A DNA stretch of 64,000 nt from Candidatus Avedoeria danica (lineage in GTDB: Bacteria; Chloroflexota; Anaerolineae; Epilineales; Epilineaceae), in contig JADJCV010000004.1 of assembly GCA_016703025.1 (NCBI GenBank), positions 1,240,001 to 1,304,000 on the forward strand, read 5' to 3'. The notes under the pieces were generated by a model. The model did not search any database, was not told the origin of the DNA, and was given only the letters and a program-made list of their open reading frames with translations. Below, one piece after another: positions 36,247-43,767 of this stretch (the stretch's first letter is position 1; each line of letters opens with the position of its first letter). The position numbers were made by a program, and so were the translations under genes.

Positions 36247-37073
36247 CGGATGCGGCCGCACGCGGGTCCGGGATCGACGCGGCCGTCACGGCCATCGTCC
36301 TGACGCTCGACGAGGAAGCACACCTGCCGGACTGCCTCCGGTCGCTGCGCTGGGCCGATCGGGTCGTCGTCGTCGATTCCGGCAGCCGGGACGGCACGGT
36401 CGCGATCGCACGGGCGGCCGGCGCGGACGTCGTGCACCACCCATTCGTGAACTACGCCCGGCAGCGCCAGTTCGCCCTCGGCCTGGCGGACACGCGCTGG
36501 GTGCTCTTCGTCGACGCCGACGAGCGGGTGTCCGAGGCACTGGCGGCCGAGGTGCGCGCCGCCCTGTCCGAGGCGGCGCACGGCGCGTTGAGCGATCACG
36601 CCGCGGCGCCGTTTGCCGGGCCGCCCCGGTCGATGTCGCCGGCCGGCTTCTGGATCCCGCGGGCGAACGAGTTCTGGGGCCGCACGCTGCGCGGCGGCGG
36701 ATGGTGGCCCGATCGGCAACTGCGGCTCCTCGACGCACGTCGGGCCCGCTACGACCCCGACCACGGTGTGCATGAGGTCGCGGATCTCGACGGACCCGCC
36801 GGCGTGCTCGAGCACCCGCTGCGCCACCTGAACTATGCTTCGTGGTCGGAATTCGACGCCAAGCAGCGCGCGTACGCCCGCCTCGAGGTTGAGCGGCGGC
36901 GCGCGACGGCGTGGCGGTGGCGACCGCATCAGCTGATCACGCAGCCGGCACGGGCGATGTGGCGCCGTTATGTCACGCTGGGCGGGTGGCGAGACGGCTG
37001 GCTCGGCGCGCGGCTTGCCCTGCGCATGGCGTGGTACGAGGCCGTCACGGTCATTGGGCTGCGTGATCCGTAG
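36243..37073 (+). CDS. Glycosyltransferase family 2 (WaaE/KdtX-like)
   Basis: 276 residues. Family 2 landmarks: AIVLTLDEEAHLPDCLRSL, VVDSGSRDGTV, YARQRQFALGLADTRWVLFVDADERV and a C-terminal helical part with WWPDRQLRLLDARRARYD. It resembles LPS core glucosyltransferases, but the acceptor here is unknown. The ATG overlaps the preceding stop codon (ATGA), so the two enzymes probably act in one pathway. Its 3' end overlaps the converging phosphatase gene by 23 bp. Confidence 0.85.
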   Translation: MTDAAARGSGIDAAVTAIVLTLDEEAHLPDCLRSLRWADRVVVVDSGSRDGTVAIARAAGADVVHHPFVNYARQRQFALGLADTRWVLFVDADERVSEALAAEVRAALSEAAHGALSDHAAAPFAGPPRSMSPAGFWIPRANEFWGRTLRGGGWWPDRQLRLLDARRARYDPDHGVHEVADLDGPAGVLEHPLRHLNYASWSEFDAKQRAYARLEVERRRATAWRWRPHQLITQPARAMWRRYVTLGGWRDGWLGARLALRMAWYEAVTVIGLRDP

Positions 37074-37623
37074 CGGGTCCGGTCGGGCCTGGAACGGGAG
37101 ACTCGTCGGGGCGGAGCTTCACCTCACCGCCCGCCGACGGCGGCCGGCCCCGCCATGCCCCGTCGACGAGGATGGCCAGCTCGTCCGCCGTTCGCCGATA
37201 GTCCGACAACTCACCGCCGAGCGGGTCGGCGACGTCGCCGCGGCGGCCGGCGGCCTCGCTGAGCAGCCGAACCTCGACGCCCGCTGCGTCAGGCCATCGA
37301 CGGGCGATCGTCGTTCGGTGGCGGGCGGTCATGACCCAGACGTCGGTCGCCCAGGCCAGCAGCGCTGCGTCGAGGCGCGCGGCACGATGGGGGGCAACGT
37401 CGAGTCCGCGCGCAGCCATGACGGTCAGCGCATGGGGCGACGCCGGGGCGCCTCGACGGGCGTTCGTTCCGGCAGTCCGAACCTCGACAGGCGTCCCGTC
37501 CTCGGCCGCCCGAGCGACGAGCAGCGCCGCGGCGATGGGCGAGCGGCACGTGTTGCCGCCGCACACGACGAGGACATGCCGCACGGCCGGCGACCGCGCG
37601 GCGGCCGGGGGCTCGTTCAGCAC
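37051..37623 (-). CDS. Low-molecular-weight protein-tyrosine-phosphatase family
   Basis: 190 residues. The P-loop CGGNTCRSP (C-x5-R) near the N-terminus and DPLGG with the general-acid Asp define the family, which includes arsenate reductases and Wzb-type phosphatases. It may regulate the adjacent glycosyltransferases by dephosphorylation, as in polysaccharide export, but no tyrosine kinase gene is present. GTG 37623 has AGGAG 4-5 nt upstream and is preferred over GTG 37641. It overlaps the convergent glycosyltransferase by 23 bp. Confidence 0.86.
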   Translation of the reverse strand: MLNEPPAAARSPAVRHVLVVCGGNTCRSPIAAALLVARAAEDGTPVEVRTAGTNARRGAPASPHALTVMAARGLDVAPHRAARLDAALLAWATDVWVMTARHRTTIARRWPDAAGVEVRLLSEAAGRRGDVADPLGGELSDYRRTADELAILVDGAWRGRPPSAGGEVKLRPDESPVPGPTGPATDHAAQ

Positions 37624-37654
37624 GCCGCTCCTGGCGTCCACACCGGGCGCACGA

Positions 37655-38224
37655 TCAGGCCAGGAACGTCTCGAGAAGGCCGAGGTCGCCGCCCTTGCGG
37701 TGGTAGAGCACGTTCACTTCGCCGGAACGGGCATTGCGAAACACGAAGAAGGCATGGCCGAGGAGCTCGATCTGCTCTGCGGCCTCGTCCTCGGTCATGC
37801 TGTAGAGTTCGAACATCTTCCGGCGACTGATCCGCGGCAGCCGCGGGATGTCCGCGTCGTCGGCGTCCGCTGCTTCGATCCGTGTCTCGTCCACGGACGG
37901 GCCGGACTTTCGCTGGCCATGCCAGCGGTCGACGCGGCGGTCTTTGAAGCGCCGCATCTGCCGGTGCATCTTGTCGGCCGCCAAGTCGATCGCTGCAAAC
38001 AGGTCGGCGTGCATCTCTTCCGCGCGGAGAACCCGCTTGTCCACCCACGACGTGATCTGGGCGGTGAACACCTCGCCCTGGTTGTGGCTGACGCCGTGCG
38101 ACAGTTCGACGCGCATCGAGTGGATGTCCTGAAGGAACCGCTGCAGCTTGGCCATCCGCTTCTGGACGTGATCGCGAACCCCATCGGTCAGGTCGACGCT
38201 GCGGGCCAGCAACTCCAGCTCCAC
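37655..38224 (-). CDS. hpf: Ribosome hibernation-promoting factor, long form
   Basis: 189 residues. The N-terminal S30AE domain (VELELLARSVDLTDGVRDHVQKRM, basic LRAEEMHADLFAAIDLAADKMHRQM) blocks the decoding centre, and the C-terminal domain (RRKMFELYSMTEDEAAEQIELLGHAFFVFRN) dimerises 100S ribosomes. GTG 38224 has GGAGG 9 nt upstream and gives the canonical start. The -10 TATAAT at 38296-38301 is perfect. It is 31 bp from the downstream phosphatase gene. Confidence 0.95.
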   Translation of the reverse strand: MELELLARSVDLTDGVRDHVQKRMAKLQRFLQDIHSMRVELSHGVSHNQGEVFTAQITSWVDKRVLRAEEMHADLFAAIDLAADKMHRQMRRFKDRRVDRWHGQRKSGPSVDETRIEAADADDADIPRLPRISRRKMFELYSMTEDEAAEQIELLGHAFFVFRNARSGEVNVLYHRKGGDLGLLETFLA

Positions 38225-38295
38225 GTGATTCGTCCTCCATTCGGGGTGTGCGGTGGATGACGGCCGGCGAGCGCGGCACCCAAGGTTGGCCACCG

Positions 38296-38301
38296 ATTAT
38301 A
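38296..38301 (-). promoter_or_regulatory. hpf promoter -10 (TATAAT)
   Basis: A perfect TATAAT on the minus strand, with a poor -35 (TTCGCG, spacer 18). Leader length about 65 nt, with GGAGG near its end. Confidence 0.6.
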
Positions 38302-38450
38302 CCGGCGCCGGGTCGCGCGCGCGAAGCGCACCTGCGCACCACCACCGGACACGCCCGGGGCGCCACCAGAGTGCGGAACCCGGCGATTCTGCCGGGTTGG
38401 TGTACCGGGGCTCCGCGACGCGTCAGGATGCAGCGCTGATCGCGGCGCGG

Positions 38451-39200
38451 TCACGCGTGCCCACCGCGCGTCGACCGGGCCAGCGTCACGACGACGACGC
38501 GCTGGGCACCGGCCGCTTTCAGCGCTCGCGCGCACGCCTCGCCCGTCGCACCCGTCGTCAGGACGTCGTCGACGACGACCACGTGCTCGACGCACACGGG
38601 CCGGCGCGCCTCGATTGCGTCCAGCAAGTTGGCGAGCCGCGCGGCGCGCGACGAACTGACTTGGGGCGGTGTCGCACGAACGCGCTCGAGCGCATCGACG
38701 TCGGCGGGCACCCCGAGCGACGCCGCCACCACCGCTGCCAGCCGCGCCGGCACGTCGATTCCACGTTCTGCGCGCCGCGCGGCATGGGTCGGGACCGGGA
38801 CGACGACCGTCCGATCGAGGTCCGGGCCGAGGTGCGGTCGCACGACAGCGGCGGCGTATTGACCCGCCAAGTCGGCGACGCGGCGGCGGCGATCGTACTT
38901 GAGGGCATGGATCCAGTGCGTGACCGGCGGCGCATGCAGCCAGGGCGCCACGGCGAGATCGAAGGCAGGCGGGCGGACAAGGCAGCGCCGGCAACGAGGC
39001 GAAGCGCTGCCGGCGCATGCACGGGCGGCCAGGACGGCATCGCCGCAGATCGCGCAGCGGCGGTCAGGCAAAGGCGGTGCGCCGGCCAGGCACGGCGCAC
39101 ACACCCACGCCCCGCGGCGCGAACAGCCCGGCGACAGGCAGCGCGGCGGGAAGAGACAGTCGAGCCCGATCTCGGCAAGCGCGCGCACGTGGACGGCCAT
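38451..39200 (-). CDS. comF: ComF-like phosphoribosyltransferase
   Basis: 249 residues. An N-terminal zinc-finger-like part has Cys pairs (CLFPPRCLSPGC, VCAPC, CAICGD, CRRC). The C-terminal part is a phosphoribosyltransferase fold with the PRPP-binding loop VVVVDDVLTTGAT. ComF proteins take part in DNA uptake in naturally competent bacteria, but many genomes carry homologues with no known role. ATG 39200 has GGAG 6 nt upstream and is preferred over ATG 39212. Confidence 0.87.
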   Translation of the reverse strand: MAVHVRALAEIGLDCLFPPRCLSPGCSRRGAWVCAPCLAGAPPLPDRRCAICGDAVLAARACAGSASPRCRRCLVRPPAFDLAVAPWLHAPPVTHWIHALKYDRRRRVADLAGQYAAAVVRPHLGPDLDRTVVVPVPTHAARRAERGIDVPARLAAVVAASLGVPADVDALERVRATPPQVSSSRAARLANLLDAIEARRPVCVEHVVVVDDVLTTGATGEACARALKAAGAQRVVVVTLARSTRGGHA

Positions 39201-39273
39201 GAGTCGCTCCATGGCAGCCGGCGCAAGGGTCGAGGAAGCGTAGCACGCCGCACGGGCGTCGGCGATCGACCGG

Positions 39274-39738
39274 CTACGGGTTGGCGCCGCTGCGACTCCT
39301 GGGATCCGCGTCGCCGGCGGCATGTCGCGCCGCATCGGCCACCATCCCGTCGATCGGACGCAGCGCGGCGATGAGGCCGAGGACGATCCGGACGGCGGTT
39401 GGGGTCATTCCTCGCGCAGCCTCCGCCAGTCGGCGGGCGGCCGGATCGTGCAGCAGCGCCGCAACGAGCGCAGCATCGCGCTGGGCGTCCTCGGCGTCGT
39501 TGTCCAGGCTGAAGAAGAATTCAGGCGGCACATGGAAGAATTCGGCCAGCGCCTCGATCACGTCTAGGCTTGGGTTCTGGCTCCGGCCGTTGCGCAGCTT
39601 CCAGACATAGGACCGCGACACCCGGCCGTGCGTCCCGCGCTCGATCTCATCGTACGTGTATTCGCGCCCATCCGGTCGACGCACGGTATTGAACAGGTAC
39701 TCGATCTTGGCAGCGATCGCATCCGCGGCGCGCGTCAC
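39274..39738 (-). CDS. XRE-family transcriptional regulator
   Basis: 154 residues. A helix-turn-helix domain (residues about 8-70) reads IAAKIEYLFNTVRRPDG, then VSRSYVWKLRNGRSQNPSLDVIEALAEFFHVPPEFFF. The arrangement resembles EspR-like regulators. The C-terminal helices may mediate dimerisation. Start GTG, with no clear Shine-Dalgarno sequence. Targets unknown. Confidence 0.8.
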   Translation of the reverse strand: MTRAADAIAAKIEYLFNTVRRPDGREYTYDEIERGTHGRVSRSYVWKLRNGRSQNPSLDVIEALAEFFHVPPEFFFSLDNDAEDAQRDAALVAALLHDPAARRLAEAARGMTPTAVRIVLGLIAALRPIDGMVADAARHAAGDADPRSRSGANP

Positions 39739-39905
39739 GAACGGTCTCGATTCATCGTGTCGTCTCGTCTTCGTGTCGCGTTGCCCAGACGGATCGCGCA
39801 GCGCTCAGCGCCAATCATGCCATGACACAGCCGCGGCCGGTCGTCCACAACCCGACACAGATGCGACGACCCCGGTCGGCCGGACCGCCTCGAAGCGGCA
39901 CTGCA

Positions 39906-39934
39906 TTGCCAACCTTAAGACGCGCCGATACAAT
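39906..39934 (+). promoter_or_regulatory. Promoter (TTGCCA-17-TACAAT) of the zinc-ribbon gene
   Basis: TTGCCA at 39906-39911, a 17-bp spacer and TACAAT at 39929-39934. It is one of the best promoters in the window; the leader is about 42 nt. Confidence 0.72.
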
Positions 39935-39946
39935 CCGACCCCTGCC

Positions 39947-39970
39947 GCCACGGAGCCACGGAGCCACGGA
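39947..39970 (+). repeat. Triple 8-bp tandem repeat in a 5' leader
   Basis: GCCACGGA repeated exactly three times just before the ATG at 39983. Each unit junction contains CGGAG, resembling a Shine-Dalgarno core, so copy number could alter ribosome binding. Confidence 0.85.
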
Positions 39971-39982
39971 CGCGCAACCGCC

Positions 39983-40681
39983 ATGTCTCGAACGAAGCCA
40001 TTGCACGACCTACAGGTGCTCGACCAACAGCGCGACACCGCGCTCGACCGACTGACGCGCATCGAGCACGCCATGGGCCGTGCGCCGGCCGTGGTGGCGG
40101 CGCAGACCGCGCTGGCCGCGTGCGAGGCGGCGCTGGCACGCGTCGAGGAGTCGCTGGCGGCGTGCCAGGCACGGCGTCAGACGTTGAAGGCGCGCCTGGC
40201 CGCCGAGGAGGCGCAGCTCTACGGCGGCCGAACGGCCAGCGCGCGTGAGATCGAAGGCCAGAAGGCGAACCTGGACGCGCACCAGCGACAGCTGTCCGAT
40301 CTGGACGATGCGGCCCTGGCGCTCATGCTCGAGCGGGATGCGGCGGCGGACGCGGCGGCTGGGGCACGGCGCTCCGTCGACGAGGCCATGGCCGCCGCCG
40401 AGGGCACCGACGCGCAGCTGCGTGCCGCGCGCACGCGCCTGACCGATGGGCTCGCGGTCCTTGGCCCGCGCCTCGAGCAGGCACGGTCCCAAGTGGCGGC
40501 GGCCGACCTGGCGCTCTATGACCGGCTCAGGGCCGATACGAAGCGCGGCGGCGTGTCCGTTGCCAAGGTGACGGGTGAGGCGTGCGGCGGCTGCGGGCGG
40601 GCGCTCACGTCGGCCGAGACGCAGCGGGCGGCCGCCGCGTTGACGCAGTGTCCGGCGTGCGGCCGCATCCTACACGCATAG
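39983..40681 (+). CDS. Coiled-coil zinc-ribbon protein (CT398-like)
   Basis: 232 residues. The first 180 form a long Ala/Arg/Glu-rich coiled coil. The end carries a C4 zinc ribbon: CGGCG and, 20 residues on, CPACG. The layout is that of the CT398/zf-RING_7 group, whose members are proposed adaptor proteins, possibly for transcription or secretion. Function unproven. Winged-helix gene 20 bp downstream. Confidence 0.82.
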   Translation: MSRTKPLHDLQVLDQQRDTALDRLTRIEHAMGRAPAVVAAQTALAACEAALARVEESLAACQARRQTLKARLAAEEAQLYGGRTASAREIEGQKANLDAHQRQLSDLDDAALALMLERDAAADAAAGARRSVDEAMAAAEGTDAQLRAARTRLTDGLAVLGPRLEQARSQVAAADLALYDRLRADTKRGGVSVAKVTGEACGGCGRALTSAETQRAAAALTQCPACGRILHA

Positions 40682-40700
40682 CGACAGCTCGGAACCCGTC

Positions 40701-41054
40701 GTGGCCAGCGATGCCAAGTCGTACGTCCTCCGATCAGGCGACCTCGTGCTCGACGTCGGCGCGCGGACGCTTCTCCGACTCGGCCACCTCCACCACCTCA
40801 CCCCCAAAGAGTGCCGGCTGCTCGAGACGTTTCTGACCCATCAGGGCCAGGTGCTGACCCGCCAGTTCCTCATGCGCGAGGTCTGGCAGACCGACTTCGT
40901 CGACGACACGCGCACGCTCGAGGTGCACGTCCATTGGCTGCGGCGCAAGATCGAGGACCCGTCGCCCGGCCCGGCGCCCGGCCGCATCCACACCGTGCGC
41001 GGCGTCGGTTATCTCTACCAACCCGTCATCACGGATCGTACGCCCACCCGCTAA
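40701..41054 (+). CDS. Stand-alone OmpR/PhoB-type winged-helix protein
   Basis: 117 residues covering only the DNA-binding effector domain of OmpR-type regulators: LTPKECRLLETFLTHQGQVLTRQFLMREVW, VDDTRTLEVHVHWLRRKIE and the C-terminal hairpin TVRGVGYLY. No receiver domain is present and there is no room for one. GTG start 19 bp after the zinc-ribbon gene. It ends in a 4-bp overlap (CTAA) with the converging gene. Either a phosphorylation-independent regulator or a domain that was separated from its receiver. Confidence 0.82.
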   Translation: MASDAKSYVLRSGDLVLDVGARTLLRLGHLHHLTPKECRLLETFLTHQGQVLTRQFLMREVWQTDFVDDTRTLEVHVHWLRRKIEDPSPGPAPGRIHTVRGVGYLYQPVITDRTPTR

Positions 41055-42478
41055 CGTCCTTCGCCCGCCAACTGGGCGGCGCCGACAGGTCGGACGAGCG
41101 ACTGGAACTCGGATCGCGGATCGACCAAGGGCACGACGTTGGTCACGCCTGCCCGCCGCAGCACCGTCGCCGCGATGTATGCGCGGTAGCCGGTCTGACA
41201 CTGGAGGATCGTCCGCTCCGTGCGCGGTATCTCGCCGAGCCGGCCGGCGACCTCGCCGAGCGGGATGTGCACGGCGCCCGGCAAGTGCCCGGCCTGCCAT
41301 TCGGACAGCCCGCGCACATCGACGATGCTGGCCGTGCCCGCTTGGAGCATGGCAGCAAGCTCGGCCACCTCGATCGTCGGCAGCGCCGGATCGTCGTCCC
41401 GCAACACGTCAGGACCGGCGAAGCCGCGCACGTCGTCGACGCCGATCGCGCGCAAAGCCGTCAGGTGCTCCGGCAACGACGGCGGGTCCGCGACGATGAG
41501 GTGGACCGGGCGGTTGTAGTCCGTCACCCAGCCAACGTACGTCGTGAAGTTCGCCCGCGTCGCCGGGACGCTGAGCGCACCGGGGATGTGGTGACGGGTG
41601 TGCTCGGCCTGGGGCCGCAGGTCGAGCACCTGGGCTCCGTCGGCCAAGAGCGCATCGATCGCGGCCCGGTCGAGCCGCTGGGGCGAAGGGAGATCGGCGA
41701 TCAGGGCCGGGCCGTCACGGTTGACGGCCTTCATCCGTCCGAAGTAGCGCGGCGGCTCGGGCTGACCGTTCAGCAGCCACCGGACGAATGCCCCCTCGTC
41801 GGCCATCTGGAATGCCGGGTTGAACCGCCGCTCGTAGCCGAGCGTGGTGGATGGAATCGCGCCGAGCGCCTTGCCGCACGCGCTGCCGGCGCCGTGGCCG
41901 GGCCAGAGCTGCAGGTAGTCGGGCAGCCGACCGAGGCGGGCGATGGACGCGAATTGCTGCCGTGCACCGATCTCTTTGCTCCCGGCGACCCCGGCTGCGG
42001 TCTCGAGCAGGTCGGGCCGGCCGACATCGCCGACGAAGACGCAATCGCCGGTGAAGATGCCGATCGGTGCGTCGGCAGCGGCGGTGTCGGTGACGATGAA
42101 CACGATGTGCTCCGGCGTGTGGCCGGGCGTGGCCAGCACCTCGAACCGGATTCGGCCGAGCGTGAAGACGTCGCCGTCGCGCAGAAGCGTCGCACCAGCG
42201 GCTTCGGCGAAGCGGTAGCGCCAGTCCGGGGCGCCCTCGTCCGACAACAGGAGCTTGGCGCCGGTCGCAGCCGCCAACTCGCGCGCGCCGCTCACGAAGT
42301 CGGCGTGGATGTGCGTCTCCGTGACGTGCGTCACGCGAAGCCCATTGCGTGCCGCGGCGTCGAGATACGGGGCGATATCGCGCATCGGATCGACGACGCA
42401 CGCAACCCCGCGCGCCTGGCAGCCGACGAGGTACGAGGCTTGGGCCAGCGCCTCGTCGTAGAAGTACTTGATGAGCAT
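41051..42478 (-). CDS. CstB-like metallo-beta-lactamase/rhodanese protein
   Basis: 475 residues in three parts. The metallo-beta-lactamase domain has THIHADF, GTPGHTPEH-type TPGHTPEH and FTGDCVFVGDVGR, as in persulfide dioxygenases. The first rhodanese domain (about 265-365) has lost the active-site Cys (VHLIVADPPS). The second (about 375-470) retains ILQCQTGYRA with Cys. This order equals that of Staphylococcus CstB, which oxidises persulfides during sulfide detoxification. GGGAG is 7 nt before the ATG. The protein probably handles low-molecular-weight persulfides; iron ligands are consistent by motif. Confidence 0.86.
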   Translation of the reverse strand: MLIKYFYDEALAQASYLVGCQARGVACVVDPMRDIAPYLDAAARNGLRVTHVTETHIHADFVSGARELAAATGAKLLLSDEGAPDWRYRFAEAAGATLLRDGDVFTLGRIRFEVLATPGHTPEHIVFIVTDTAAADAPIGIFTGDCVFVGDVGRPDLLETAAGVAGSKEIGARQQFASIARLGRLPDYLQLWPGHGAGSACGKALGAIPSTTLGYERRFNPAFQMADEGAFVRWLLNGQPEPPRYFGRMKAVNRDGPALIADLPSPQRLDRAAIDALLADGAQVLDLRPQAEHTRHHIPGALSVPATRANFTTYVGWVTDYNRPVHLIVADPPSLPEHLTALRAIGVDDVRGFAGPDVLRDDDPALPTIEVAELAAMLQAGTASIVDVRGLSEWQAGHLPGAVHIPLGEVAGRLGEIPRTERTILQCQTGYRAYIAATVLRRAGVTNVVPLVDPRSEFQSLVRPVGAAQLAGEGR

Positions 42479-42603
42479 CCTGCGCTCCCGAGGTGGCGTT
42501 CGGTCCGGCGGACGTTCAAGTCGATGCTCGCACGGCCGCTGGCGAAGGGCTGAAGTGTAGCGTCGAGCGGGTTGGGGCGAAAGCCCATGGCCGGTCGGAC
42601 CCG

Positions 42604-43608
42604 TCAGCGGCTCGGCCCCACCATCGCCGCCAGCACCTCGGCCTCTCGTTCGGGCGACAACCCGGCCGCGAGCGCTCCGCCCACGGGCCGCGCGCGGTGC
42701 CACGCCAGCGTGTCCGCAACGGTGACGCCGAGCGAGCGGAACGTCAACCCGGCGCCGATGGCGCGCGCGTTGCTGCTCCGCATGAGCGCGCGCTCGCCGG
42801 GCGGCAGCCACAGCGGCAGGTCGGCCCACGGCCGGACGCCGTGCGCCGCCAGCGTCGGCGGATCGAGCCAGATCGGCAGCGCCGCGCCGCCGACCGCCTC
42901 GGCGCACGCGGCGAACAGGTCCCCGAACGTCGCCGCCGGCGTCGGGCCGACGGCGTTGTACGTCCCGCCGGTCCCACGCTCGATCGCCCGCACGATCCAC
43001 TCGCCAAGGTCGCGCGCATCGATGTACTGCAGCGGCGCGTTCGGGCCCTCCGGGGCGATGAAGGCGCCGCCCTGGTCGATGCGGGCCGGCCAGTACGTGA
43101 AGCGGTCCGTCGGATCGTGCGGCCCGACGATCACGCCGGGCCGCACGACAAGCGCTGCGGCACCGAATCCGGCGACGACCGCCCGTTCGCACAGCGCCTT
43201 CAGCGGCCCGTACGTCGCGCCGTCGACGGTCTCGACGGACGGATCGTCCAACACGCCGACCGGCGCCGACTCATCGGGACCTGCGGTGTCCGCCGGGTTC
43301 GCCCCGTCCGCGTAGACCGAAATCGTCGAGATGAAGACGTAGCGCTCCACCCGGCCGGCGAGTGCCGCCACGGACGCCCCGACGATCCGCGGGACGTAGC
43401 CGCACGTGTCGATGACGGCGTCCCATTCGGCGCCGTCCAGCGCGGCGAGTCCGCCGTCGCGGTCGCCGATCCGGTGCTCGACGTCGCCGAACAACCCAGG
43501 GTTCGTCCGACCCCGTGTGAACAGCGTGACGTCGTGGTCGCGTGCCCGCAGCGCGTCGACGAGATGGCGGCCGACGAAACGGGTACCACCGATGATCAAT
43601 ACGCGCAT
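42604..43608 (-). CDS. NAD-dependent epimerase/dehydratase (extended SDR)
   Basis: 334 residues. The NAD-binding loop GGTRFVGRHL opens the protein. The catalytic YxxxK is YGPLK, with an upstream Ser in ISTISVYADG. Later text (RPGVIVGPHDPTDRFTYWPARI, YIDARDLGEWIVRAIE) is typical of nucleotide-sugar epimerases and CSP41-like proteins. Substrate not inferable. GGAGGG is 8 nt before ATG 43608. Confidence 0.85.
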   Translation of the reverse strand: MRVLIIGGTRFVGRHLVDALRARDHDVTLFTRGRTNPGLFGDVEHRIGDRDGGLAALDGAEWDAVIDTCGYVPRIVGASVAALAGRVERYVFISTISVYADGANPADTAGPDESAPVGVLDDPSVETVDGATYGPLKALCERAVVAGFGAAALVVRPGVIVGPHDPTDRFTYWPARIDQGGAFIAPEGPNAPLQYIDARDLGEWIVRAIERGTGGTYNAVGPTPAATFGDLFAACAEAVGGAALPIWLDPPTLAAHGVRPWADLPLWLPPGERALMRSSNARAIGAGLTFRSLGVTVADTLAWHRARPVGGALAAGLSPEREAEVLAAMVGPSR

Positions 43609-43740
43609 GGTTGATCCCTCCATCATCTTCGGGCAACGCCGTGGCGGTTCGTGAAACGTTGTTGCGACACCGGAAGCGCAGCTGCCGCCGAGTCGGTCCG
43701 CCGAAATGGGACGTCCGGGCGGGGCACGACGTGACTGTGC

Positions 43741-43746
43741 TAGCAT
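43741..43746 (+). promoter_or_regulatory. Extended -10 (TGCTAGCAT) before the MoxR/VWA cluster
   Basis: TAGCAT at 43741-43746 preceded by TG at 43738-43739, with no clear -35. It lies 21 nt before GTG 43768. Confidence 0.4.
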
Positions 43747-43767
43747 CGGCCGATCATCCGTCGCCTC

